Shown one piece after another: positions 1 through 5,081 of a stretch of DNA of 5,529 nt (within the stretch, counting starts at the first letter, position 1; each line of letters starts with the position of its first letter). The DNA is from GCA-2746795 sp964643965 (lineage in GTDB: Bacteria > Chloroflexota > Anaerolineae > Promineifilales > Promineifilaceae): the NCBI GenBank assembly GCA_964643965.1, contig CAZXVH010000179.1:1-5529 (forward strand), read 5' to 3'. A program made the position numbers and the translations under genes. The notes beneath the pieces are model-generated. The model ran no database searches. It was not told the origin of the DNA and saw nothing but the letters and a program-made list of their open reading frames with translations.

Positions 1-2
1 AC

Positions 3-44
3 TAATCCCCTGATACCTCTTTCGATGTATGACAGTAATCCCCT
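3..44. repeat. 9-bp direct repeat TAATCCCCT, two copies
   Basis: TAATCCCCT occurs at 3-11 and again at 36-44. The copies are offset by 33 bp, about three helical turns, so they would face the same side of the helix. The second copy lies in the spacer of the proposed promoter at 29-58 and the first lies upstream of its -35 box. This arrangement would suit a regulator binding site, but no family is recognised and the pair may be coincidental. Confidence 0.3.
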
Positions 45-58
45 CTGGCTGCTATCGT
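29..58 (+). promoter_or_regulatory. Possible sigma70-type promoter for the 46-aa membrane protein
   Basis: ATGACA at 29-34 matches five of six bases of the -35 consensus. TATCGT at 53-58 matches four of six bases of the -10 consensus, and the spacer is 18 bp. Transcription would begin near 65, giving a leader of about 37 nt before the start codon at 102. One copy of a 9-bp direct repeat lies inside the spacer. This is a pattern match by eye and could be chance. Confidence 0.3.
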
Positions 59-101
59 TTAGGTCATCAAATCAATCAACTAATCAAAAAAGGAGTTAGT
101 T

Positions 102-242
102 ATGGACGTTTTATATTCTGTTTTCTCATGGGGTTCCCCCGTTGGCCTATCGTTATTCTTTTTCTTTTCAGGTGTTGGTGCGGGCATCTTTTTTTGGGGA
201 ATTTCCCATATCGCAAAAAGCGAAAAGCAAGAAAAATCTTAG
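102..242 (+). CDS. Small single-pass membrane protein (46 aa), function unknown
   Basis: This short frame encodes 46 residues beginning MDVLYSVFSW and ending EKQEKS. A clear Shine-Dalgarno, AGGAG at 91-95, lies 6 nt before the ATG. Residues about 13-36 form one hydrophobic stretch rich in Phe and Gly, with a run of four Phe followed by SGVGAGIFFWG. The tail is charged, with four Lys and two Glu in the last eleven residues. That layout suits one membrane helix with its C-terminus in the cytoplasm (positive-inside rule). I do not recognise a family. It could act as a small accessory subunit or regulator of a membrane complex, but nothing in the window identifies a partner. A longer frame starting at 29 overlaps it in another phase; it was rejected because it has no ribosome site and runs on through the inverted repeats downstream. 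The gene is followed by a structured spacer and may be its own transcription unit. Confidence 0.6.
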   Translation: MDVLYSVFSWGSPVGLSLFFFFSGVGAGIFFWGISHIAKSEKQEKS

Positions 243-389
243 CCTTAGGTAATCGGCAAGATGTTTCAGAAATAAATCACGCGAAACCTTGCCGATTCCT
301 TCGAGGAAACCGCAGATTTATGCGTTACGGGTTCTCCGAAAACTTTTTGCGGTTTACCTAACCCACTTTTATCCCACTGATATTAGATA
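243..389. other. Non-coding spacer dense in inverted repeats (possible structured RNA or repeat element)
   Basis: This gap holds three consecutive inverted repeats. Stem 1 is a perfect 10-bp match, AATCGGCAAG at 251-260 with CTTGCCGATT at 288-297. Stem 2 is TTCCT at 296-300 with AGGAA at 304-308 around a TCG loop. Stem 3 is AAACCGCA at 307-314 with TGCGGTTT at 348-355, and its loop contains a small CGG/CCG hairpin (328-330 with 336-338). CGCA at 311-314 can pair alternatively with TGCG at 321-324, so two folds compete. No T-run follows any stem closely enough for a standard terminator. It could be a degenerate intergenic repeat, the 3' end of the preceding mRNA, or a leader of the 78-aa gene. 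Base identity is certain; the folding and role are inference. Confidence 0.45.
251..297. repeat. Perfect 10-bp inverted repeat, 27-nt loop
   Basis: AATCGGCAAG at 251-260 is the exact reverse complement of CTTGCCGATT at 288-297. The match continues outward as AGG/CCT if one T (250) is bulged. It begins 8 bp after the stop codon of the 46-aa protein, so in RNA it would form a hairpin that could protect or end that transcript, although a U-tract is missing. Confidence 0.6.
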
Positions 390-626
390 ATGTCTAACAA
401 ACACACTTTCACAACCGATCCAGAGGCGCCACAGATTTACCAAATCAGGCTCGAAGGCCACCTGGGTCGCCAATGGTCGGACTGGTTTGACGGCCTGACC
501 ATCACGCTGACAGACGATGGCGACACCATTCTCACCGGCCCCGTAGTAGACCAGGCCGCGTTGCACGGTGTTTTAAAAAAAGTACGCGATTTGGGATTAA
601 GGCTCATTTCCGTCAACCCTCAATAA
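390..626 (+). CDS. Conserved-looking 78-aa soluble protein, function unknown
   Basis: The product is 78 residues, acidic in the middle, without a signal peptide or membrane segment, so it is probably cytoplasmic. Its landmarks are YQIRLEGHLG (17-26), WSDWFDGLTI (29-38), a TDDGD turn (41-45) and LTGPVVDQAALHGVLKKVRD (48-67). I recall similar short proteins from Anaerolineae and other environmental bacteria, usually listed as hypothetical; no function is established to my knowledge. An alternation of strands (IYQIRLEG, LTITLTDDGDTILTG) followed by an amphipathic helix (DQAALHGVLKKVRDLGL) suggests a small alpha/beta fold. The start is well fixed: an in-frame TAG at 384-386 leaves only one codon before the ATG. 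No Shine-Dalgarno is visible upstream. The 78-aa frame is followed after 11 bp by the next gene, whose ribosome site AAGGAAG overlaps this gene's stop codon, so the two are probably cotranscribed. Confidence 0.8.
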   Translation: MSNKHTFTTDPEAPQIYQIRLEGHLGRQWSDWFDGLTITLTDDGDTILTGPVVDQAALHGVLKKVRDLGLRLISVNPQ

Positions 627-637
627 GGAAGAAATAT

Positions 638-823
638 ATGTCACCTAAGAAAGCATCTTTATCTATCGCAATCGTTTCTATAGTTTTTGCGGCAGCGATG
701 ATCATTTCATCGATTTTTTGGGCCGATAAAGCGTATTTGCAAACGGTAATTTTATTACTCATTGCATTATGGTTCGTTCCATTTGCCTACCTAATTAAAG
801 TGAAAAAGGAGAATCAGACATGA
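638..823 (+). CDS. Small two-pass membrane protein (61 aa), function unknown
   Basis: The product has 61 residues with two predicted membrane helices, about residues 7-27 (IAIVSIVFAAAMIISS region) and 34-53 (LQTVILLLIALWFVPFAYL region). A short WADKAY loop joins them, and Lys-rich ends (MSPKKAS and KVKKENQ) place both termini in the cytoplasm by the positive-inside rule. AAGGAAG at 625-631 is a good ribosome site 6 nt before the ATG. Its stop codon overlaps the next start as ATGA at 820-823, the classic mark of translational coupling with the DUF4386 gene. The pairing suggests that the two membrane proteins are made in fixed proportion and may work together. I cannot name a family. The gene is AT-rich compared with those further right. 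Confidence 0.72.
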   Translation: MSPKKASLSIAIVSIVFAAAMIISSIFWADKAYLQTVILLLIALWFVPFAYLIKVKKENQT

Positions 824-1554
824 AAACCAAAGTTAACGAACTGTCCCCAAACGCTTACGCTCGCATCGCTGGTGTCCTGTACCTGATTATTACTGTTGCT
901 GCTGTTTTTGCTCATTTTGTCATTCCTGAGCAGTTTATTGTGCCTGGTGATGCGGCCGCCACTGCTGCCAATATCGCCAATTCTGAAATTTTGTTCCGCG
1001 TGGGCGCGATTGGCATGGAACTTATTATCCTGTTGAGCGAAATCGTATTGTCTGTGGTATTGTATATATTATTCAAACCAGTGAACAAAACCTTGTCGCT
1101 GTTAGCGGCCGTTTCCCGCATAGCAATGACCACCATCCACGGCCTCAACTTACTCAACTATTACTTCGTTTTGCGCCTTTTGACGGGCAGCAATTACCTG
1201 ACTGTCTTTGGGCAAGAACAAGTCAATGCCCTGACGACATTGTTCCTGGATGCCCACAGCATTGGCTTTACTATTGGCATCGCCTTTTTAGTGCCGCACG
1301 TCTTGATTTTGGGCTACTTGATTTACAAATCAGGCTATTTCCCCAAAGTGCTGGGCGTCCTGTTCATTGCCGCTGGGATTGGCTACCTGCTTGACACCAT
1401 CGGTTTGCTGTTGATACCATCATACACGACCACCCCAGGTTTGATTGCCATGGTCATCGCCGTGGCTGAAATTGCTTTCCCCATCTGGTTGCTGGTGAAG
1501 GGTGTGAAGCGCGAACCCGCGCAAACGCATACCCCGGCGCTAGAATCTGCCTAA
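820..1554 (+). CDS. DUF4386 domain-containing integral membrane protein
   Basis: The 244-aa product matches what I know of the DUF4386 family: a short N-terminal polar segment, then ARIAGVLYLIITV (14-26) leading into a first helix, a periplasmic-side loop with GDAAATAANI (43-52), and several more helices. Six membrane segments can be placed at about 14-34, 60-86, 92-118, 143-169, 174-199 and 206-227. Polar loops NLLNYYFVLRLL and LFLDAHSIGF are typical of the family. The C-terminal tail (KGVKREPAQTH) is basic and cytoplasmic. The biochemical role of DUF4386 proteins is unknown. AAGGAG at 806-811 is the ribosome site, and the ATG overlaps the stop of the preceding two-pass protein. Length is usual for the family, so the gene looks intact. 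Its base composition is clearly lower in GC than that of the hydrolase gene after it. Confidence 0.85.
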   Translation: MKTKVNELSPNAYARIAGVLYLIITVAAVFAHFVIPEQFIVPGDAAATAANIANSEILFRVGAIGMELIILLSEIVLSVVLYILFKPVNKTLSLLAAVSRIAMTTIHGLNLLNYYFVLRLLTGSNYLTVFGQEQVNALTTLFLDAHSIGFTIGIAFLVPHVLILGYLIYKSGYFPKVLGVLFIAAGIGYLLDTIGLLLIPSYTTTPGLIAMVIAVAEIAFPIWLLVKGVKREPAQTHTPALESA

Positions 1555-1589
1555 ATATCCCATCGAAGCAAACAACACAATCTCTCAGA

Positions 1590-1620
1590 GACCTCGGCCG
1601 TTGCCTATCCGGCCGGGGTC
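1590..1620. other. GC-rich hairpin built from two CGGCCG copies upstream of the lipoprotein gene
   Basis: GACCTCGGCCG at 1590-1600 pairs with CGGCCGGGGTC at 1610-1620 over 11 bp with a single G-T wobble, around a 9-nt loop. It sits between the DUF4386 stop and the ribosome site of the hydrolase gene (AAGGAA at 1625-1630). There is no T-run after it, so it is not a standard intrinsic terminator. It could still cause pausing, stabilise the downstream mRNA, or hold the ribosome site near a structured leader. The pairing is seen directly; the function is a guess. Confidence 0.5.
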
Positions 1621-1624
1621 AACA

Positions 1625-1630
1625 AAGGAA
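1625..1630 (+). promoter_or_regulatory. Ribosome binding site that fixes the start of the hydrolase gene
   Basis: AAGGAA lies 6 nt before the ATG at 1637. It favours this start over the in-frame TTG at 1601, which falls inside the loop of the upstream hairpin and would put twelve polar residues in front of an obvious lipoprotein signal peptide. Confidence 0.6.
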
Positions 1631-1636
1631 AATCCC

Positions 1637-2779
1637 ATGATTAAACAACTTATCTTGAGCCTCACTTTGATATTGATGGCGCTGACTGGCTGCGCCACCA
1701 CCCAGAACGTTCCGCAGGCGTTCCCGCCCGATGTCGCAGCGGAGATACAAGCGGAAATGGATGATTTGACCGCAGGCGAACTGCCGCCCGGCATGGTCGT
1801 GTGGATCGACGCGCCAGCGTACCGCTTCGAGGGAGCAAGCGGCTTCGCGAACCTCATGGACGACTCGCCGATGCCGCCGGAGGGCGCATTCCGAATTGGC
1901 AGCATCACCAAGATGTTTACCGCCACGGTGATTATGCAATTAGCGGAAGACGGCGTACTCACCCTGGACGATCCGTTGGCGCTGTGGCTGCCAGAGGTAG
2001 CGGAGCAGCTGCCTTATGGCGACCAGATCACGCTGCGCCACCTGCTAACGCATACATCCGGCCTGTTTAACGTGGTTGAACACGAAGCTTACTGGGCGGA
2101 TCTCTTCGCTGAGATGGAAATTGATGAGGAGACAGGGAGCGTGACACTGCCCTGCGTGCAACGGGACCCTCACGACACGCTCGCCCGCTATGTCTACGGC
2201 AAAGATGCCCTGTTTGAGCCGGGGACACAATGGTACTACAGCAACAGTAACTACACGCTGCTGGGCATGGTCATCGAAAAGGCGGCGGAGATGCCGCTGG
2301 CAGAGGCGTATCGTACGCGCATCTATGAACCACTGGGCATGGAGTCAACGTTCCTGGATTGCTACGAAGAGTCGGTGATCGATGTGGTACACGGCTATAC
2401 CGGATCTGGGGACGCCATGTCCGATCTCACTGAACTGCATGAATCCATCGGCTGGTCGGCGGGCGGCATAGTCTCTACCGCACCGGACCTGATCGCCTTC
2501 GCCCGCGGCTTATTCGGTGGGGCGCTGTTTGACGAGCCAGAGTCGTTGGCGGCGATGACGACGGCCGCCCCCGGCAGTACCTACGGTCTGGGCGTCACGC
2601 TCCAACCGGAATATATGGGTCATGCAGGCTATATTGCCGGTTTTCGCTCGCTGCTCAATTATGCGCCTGAGTCCGACACCGTTGTGGTGATGCTCTACAA
2701 CCACGATGGCGCCGATCCTGAAGCAAGTCTGGCAGATATGATGGATCCGGTACGGCCGTTGCTGCAGGCGGCAGAGTGA
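1637..2779 (+). CDS. Serine beta-lactamase/DD-peptidase-family hydrolase, predicted lipoprotein
   Basis: The 380-aa product has a lipoprotein signal: a Lys near the start, a hydrophobic stretch (5-16) and a lipobox LTGC with Cys19 as the lipidation site. It should be anchored on the outer face of the membrane. The rest is a serine beta-lactamase-like (class C / D-Ala-D-Ala carboxypeptidase type) domain with all three catalytic motifs: SITK at 89-92 (nucleophile Ser89, Lys92), YSN at 201-203 and HAG at 329-331. LRHLLTHTSGL (133-143) and YEPLGMEST (230-238) are typical family segments. Mature Cys173 and Cys242 are the only cysteines besides Cys19 and could form a disulfide, which fits an exported protein. 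Substrate cannot be told: peptidase, esterase and lactamase activities all occur in this family. Counted by hand, bases 1681-1740 have 42 G+C of 60 against 19 of 60 at 1021-1080 in the previous gene, which hints at a different origin. The gene is complete. Confidence 0.88.
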   Translation: MIKQLILSLTLILMALTGCATTQNVPQAFPPDVAAEIQAEMDDLTAGELPPGMVVWIDAPAYRFEGASGFANLMDDSPMPPEGAFRIGSITKMFTATVIMQLAEDGVLTLDDPLALWLPEVAEQLPYGDQITLRHLLTHTSGLFNVVEHEAYWADLFAEMEIDEETGSVTLPCVQRDPHDTLARYVYGKDALFEPGTQWYYSNSNYTLLGMVIEKAAEMPLAEAYRTRIYEPLGMESTFLDCYEESVIDVVHGYTGSGDAMSDLTELHESIGWSAGGIVSTAPDLIAFARGLFGGALFDEPESLAAMTTAAPGSTYGLGVTLQPEYMGHAGYIAGFRSLLNYAPESDTVVVMLYNHDGADPEASLADMMDPVRPLLQAAE

Positions 2780-3057
2780 GAAGGCGTCATTTGTCCACCG
2801 TGCTTTCTCCGAGGATTGTTTTTGATGTGCTACGGACATCAATCATGGGCAGCAAAAAGGCAAAAATTGCGTTCGCCGGTCTGCGACCAGCCAATGAACA
2901 GGCAAAAGACCTGCGTTTCCTCACAGAGCTGATGGAGGCTGGCCAGTTAAAATCGCTCATTGATAAATGTTTTCCATTGGCACAAACGGCCGAAGCGCAC
3001 CGCTATATGGAAACAGGACGCAAAAAAGGAAGCGTTGTGATTACAGTGAGCTCATAA
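2776..3057 (+). pseudogene. C-terminal remnant of an MDR-family (zinc-less alcohol dehydrogenase/quinone reductase) gene
   Basis: The frame is open for 93 residues, but only the end of an MDR oxidoreductase can be recognised, from about residue 16 (base 2821) on. KDLRFLTELMEAGQ (45-58), LIDKCFPL (61-68), AEAHRYMETG (72-81) and KKGSVVIT (83-90) match the last part of the complete enzyme at 4077-5081; over 47 aligned residues I count 29 identities. The catalytic domain and the whole Rossmann nucleotide-binding motif are missing, so it cannot be an active enzyme. Its only far-upstream start is a GTG overlapping the stop of the hydrolase gene. A later ATG at 2845 lies inside the homologous part, and neither has a convincing ribosome site. 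It is best read as a truncated gene left by deletion or by arrival of the hydrolase gene. A small expressed protein is possible but unlikely. Confidence 0.75.
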
Positions 3058-3069
3058 CAAACCTGATAT

Positions 3070-3077
3070 AGGAGGAG
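3070..3077 (+). promoter_or_regulatory. Near-consensus Shine-Dalgarno for the SDR gene
   Basis: AGGAGGAG includes the full AGGAGG core and ends 3 nt before the ATG at 3081 (5 nt from the core). It is the strongest ribosome site in the window and suggests efficient translation. It also shows that the gene behind the MDR remnant has kept a working start. Confidence 0.7.
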
Positions 3078-3080
3078 AAT

Positions 3081-3809
3081 ATGAACAATCTTATTGTTGG
3101 AGCAAGTGGTGCGACGGGTCGATTGCTCACAGAAGAACTTCTAAATCGTGGGCAGAACGTCAGGGTAATTGTGCGATCAGCTGACAAACTGCCCACAGCT
3201 ATCAAGAATCATGCCAACTTGTCTGTAATTCAGGCCAGCGTCCTGGATTTAAGTGACACTGAGTTAGCGCAACACGTTAAAGGATGTGATGCAGTGGCAT
3301 CATGTCTGGGACACAACATGACATTTAAGGGTATGTATGGTCAACCGCGCAAACTCGTAACCGATGCGACGCGCCGCTTATGTGAGGCCATCAGGGCAAA
3401 CAGCCCTGAAAAGCCCATTAAATTTGTCCTGATGAATACGGCTGGGAACAGTAATCGAGACCTTGATGAACCCATTTCATTTACCCAAAAAAGCGTTATC
3501 GGGCTACTGCGTCTGTTGTTGCCCCCTCATGTGGACAATGAGCAGGCGGCGGACTATCTGAGAAGCCAGGTTGGTCAAAACAACAAGCAGATTGAGTGGG
3601 TCGTGGTTCGACCCGATAATTTGCTTGATGAGGACACAGTCACCCCATATGACGTATATTCGTCACCCATTCGCAGCGCCATCTTTGATCCGGGCCAAAC
3701 CAGTCGTATCAATGTGGGTCACTTTATGGCTGACTTGATTACTGAAGATGGCATCTGGCAGCAGTGGCAGGGGCAAATGCCTGTCATTTATAACAAAGGA
3801 ATATCATGA
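3081..3809 (+). CDS. Atypical short-chain dehydrogenase (NAD(P)H-binding, NmrA-like)
   Basis: The 242-aa product opens with a Rossmann strand and the glycine-rich motif GASGATG (7-13), characteristic of NAD(P)-binding atypical SDRs of the NmrA/NAD(P)H-binding type. VRVIVRSADKL (27-37) ends the second strand with basic residues that often select NADP. VIQASVLDLSD (49-59) and GCDAVASCLG (68-77) are the usual third and fourth strand regions, and VVVRPDNL (174-181) is the late strand with the Arg-Pro pair common in this group. No clear YxxxK catalytic pair is visible, so it may act as a redox sensor or an isomerase/reductase rather than a classic dehydrogenase. Its substrate is unknown. Length is normal and the protein is cytoplasmic. 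It starts after a near-perfect ribosome site and its stop overlaps the next start (ATGA, 3806-3809), coupling it to the glycine-zipper protein. Confidence 0.85.
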   Translation: MNNLIVGASGATGRLLTEELLNRGQNVRVIVRSADKLPTAIKNHANLSVIQASVLDLSDTELAQHVKGCDAVASCLGHNMTFKGMYGQPRKLVTDATRRLCEAIRANSPEKPIKFVLMNTAGNSNRDLDEPISFTQKSVIGLLRLLLPPHVDNEQAADYLRSQVGQNNKQIEWVVVRPDNLLDEDTVTPYDVYSSPIRSAIFDPGQTSRINVGHFMADLITEDGIWQQWQGQMPVIYNKGIS

Positions 3810-4012
3810 CTTCAAATCCAAAAAATAAAAAGAATAGAAAACCCAGCAACGACAAACTTGGTGCTGGTATTGCCATCGGCGTGGGTGTGGGGCTTGCCAT
3901 TGGCGCTGCATTGGGTAATCCTGGGGCGGGATTAGCGATTGGCATTGCGTTTGGTATTGGGATTGGCGCAACCTTGCAAAAAAAGAAAAATGCTGAGAAA
4001 AATGATGGCTGA
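3806..4012 (+). CDS. Glycine-zipper small membrane protein (68 aa)
   Basis: After a basic polar head (residues 1-17, six Lys and one Arg) come two Gly-rich hydrophobic segments, about 18-37 and 40-57, split by an NPG turn, then a Lys-rich tail. Gly occurs exactly every fourth residue at 21, 25, 29, 33 and 37, and again at 42, 46, 50 and 54. This is a very regular GxxxG ladder on both helices. In glycine-zipper proteins such ladders let membrane helices pack closely, so a helical hairpin that oligomerises is likely, with both ends in the cytoplasm. The ribosome site AAAGGA at 3795-3800 lies inside the SDR gene, and the start overlaps the SDR stop, so the two are probably made together. A function cannot be assigned; scaffold, stress-response and pore-forming roles are all open. 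Its stop codon lies inside a hairpin. Confidence 0.75.
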   Translation: MTSNPKNKKNRKPSNDKLGAGIAIGVGVGLAIGAALGNPGAGLAIGIAFGIGIGATLQKKKNAEKNDG

Positions 4013-4031
4013 CTTTTGTAAAAGTGCAGCC
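4007..4031 (+). other. Hairpin containing the stop codon of the glycine-zipper gene (terminator-like, no T-run)
   Basis: GGCTG at 4007-4011 and ACTTTT at 4012-4017 pair with AAAAGT at 4020-4025 and CAGCC at 4027-4031, giving an 11-bp stem with one bulged G (4026) and a 2-nt formal loop that would open to about six. The TGA stop at 4010-4012 lies in the left arm. The stem is followed by GAATAAGG rather than a T-run, so it is at best a weak intrinsic terminator. It may instead protect the 3' end of the SDR/glycine-zipper message. Confidence 0.5.
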
Positions 4032-4042
4032 GAATAAGGCAA

Positions 4043-4071
4043 TTGAGAGCTAATTTGTTCGGTATGAGAAT
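4043..4071 (+). promoter_or_regulatory. Possible promoter before the MDR oxidoreductase gene
   Basis: TTGAGA at 4043-4048 and GAGAAT at 4066-4071 are 17 bp apart and match five and four bases of the consensus boxes. Transcription would begin close to the ATG at 4077, so the message would be almost leaderless. The weak GAGA at 4066-4069 could alternatively serve as a ribosome site on a longer readthrough transcript. Confidence 0.25.
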
Positions 4072-4076
4072 TGGTT

Positions 4077-5081
4077 ATGAAAGCAATAGTATGGACAAAA
4101 TACGGCTCACCAGATGGGCTTCAACTCCAGGAGATAGAAAGACCTGTCCCACAGGATGACGAAGTGCTGGTACGCATCCATGCCACCAGCGTCACCGCCG
4201 GAGATTGTGAGATGCGCCGCCTCCAACTGCCGCTTATGTTATCGTTCCCCATGCGGCTTTATTCCGGCTTCTTAAGACCAAAAAGAATACCCATACTGGG
4301 GCAAGAATTGGCTGGAGAAGTTGTAGAAGTAGGTAAGGATGTCACATCATTGAAGACGGGAGATCAAGTTTTTGGCACCACCGGTTTTGGATTTGGTGCT
4401 TACGCTGAGTTCATATGCCTGCCTGAAAACCCCAATGAGATGCAAGGCGCACTGGCTGTCAAACCTGCAAACCTGAGCGATGAGGAAGCGGCGGCCGTAC
4501 CCACAGCCGCATTTGAGGCGCTGCATTTTCTCAAAAAGGCAAACATCCAGCGCGGGAAAAAGGTTTTGATTATTGGCGCCGGGGGCAGCATTGGCACCTT
4601 TGCCGTACAACTTGCCCGGTACTTTGGCGCGGAAGTGACGGGCGTTGACAGCTCTGAAAAGCTGGAGATGCTGCGCACCATCGGTGCCAACCACGTTATT
4701 GACTACAAAAAAGAAAACTACACCGAAAGTGGCGCAACCTACGATCTCATTATTGATGTGGTTGGTCGGCGCGGTGTGGCTCGCCGCTTAAAGCTGTTAA
4801 AGCCGGATGGCTATTATTTTCTGGCTTACGCCGGGCTGGCACACCTTGTTCTCGGCCTATGGGTTTCGCTGACAAGCAGCAAGAAATTAAAGATTGAAGC
4901 GGCCGGCCAAAAGAGAGCAGATTTAATTTTCCTCAAAGAGCTGATTGAGACGGGCGTACTCAAGCCAATTATCGACAGAAGGTATCCACTGGAACAGCTA
5001 GCCGAAGCGCACCGGTACGCCGAAAGCGGACAGAAAAAGGGGAATATCGTCATCACGATGACACAGCCTCACAAAACCTGA
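4077..5081 (+). CDS. Zinc-less MDR oxidoreductase (NAD(P)-dependent alcohol dehydrogenase/quinone reductase-like)
   Basis: The 334-aa product has the two-domain layout of medium-chain dehydrogenases/reductases. The N-terminal GroES-like domain carries MKAIVWTKYGSPDGLQLQEI (1-20), DDEVLVRIHATSVTAGD (27-43) and ILGQELAGEVVEVG (73-86). The Rossmann domain has the nucleotide motif GAGGSIG (167-173) followed by FAVQLAR, then GANHVIDY (203-210). The C-terminal part has LIFLKELIETG (283-293), PIIDRRYPLEQ (297-307) and EAHRYAESG (310-318). The usual zinc-site GHE is GQE (75-77), and the structural four-cysteine loop is absent, so it should work without zinc, like quinone reductase or reticulon-4-interacting-protein-type enzymes. 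It probably reduces quinones or activated carbonyls with NAD(P)H; the substrate is unknown. The ATG at 4077 fits the family start better than the in-frame TTG at 4071. Length is normal, and it is the intact relative of the remnant at 2776-3057. Confidence 0.88.
   Translation: MKAIVWTKYGSPDGLQLQEIERPVPQDDEVLVRIHATSVTAGDCEMRRLQLPLMLSFPMRLYSGFLRPKRIPILGQELAGEVVEVGKDVTSLKTGDQVFGTTGFGFGAYAEFICLPENPNEMQGALAVKPANLSDEEAAAVPTAAFEALHFLKKANIQRGKKVLIIGAGGSIGTFAVQLARYFGAEVTGVDSSEKLEMLRTIGANHVIDYKKENYTESGATYDLIIDVVGRRGVARRLKLLKPDGYYFLAYAGLAHLVLGLWVSLTSSKKLKIEAAGQKRADLIFLKELIETGVLKPIIDRRYPLEQLAEAHRYAESGQKKGNIVITMTQPHKT

Noticed and set aside
29..361. A 110-residue open frame on the + strand covering the 46-aa gene in another phase
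   Set aside because: No ribosome site precedes it, it runs through the inverted repeats, and its composition (Arg, Cys and Phe rich, with no coherent segments) is that of a chance frame. The overlapping 102-242 frame has AGGAG and a clean membrane helix.
243..389. Intrinsic terminator after the 46-aa gene
   Set aside because: The 10-bp stem has a 27-nt loop and no T-run after it. The only T-run (344-348) is inside another loop, so a standard terminator cannot be claimed.
1601..1636. Upstream TTG start for the hydrolase, adding twelve residues
   Set aside because: The TTG lies in a hairpin loop without a ribosome site, and the extension would spoil the lipoprotein signal that starts at the ATG at 1637.
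1585..1962. Antisense frames of 125 and 106 residues opposite the hydrolase start
   Set aside because: They mirror codon bias of the GC-rich hydrolase gene, have no ribosome site and resemble no known protein.
1555..3080. Hydrolase plus MDR fragment as a mobile cassette or insertion sequence
   Set aside because: No terminal inverted repeats, target-site duplications, recombinase or transposase are visible, and no N-terminal MDR part is found on the left side.
3841..3980. Tandem DNA repeat in the glycine-zipper gene
   Set aside because: The similarity comes from repeated Gly/Ile/Ala codons; units differ in codon choice and no exact tandem unit exists.
4347..4694. Two antisense frames within the MDR gene
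   Set aside because: They overlap the conserved Rossmann region of a clear MDR enzyme on the other strand and look like shadows.
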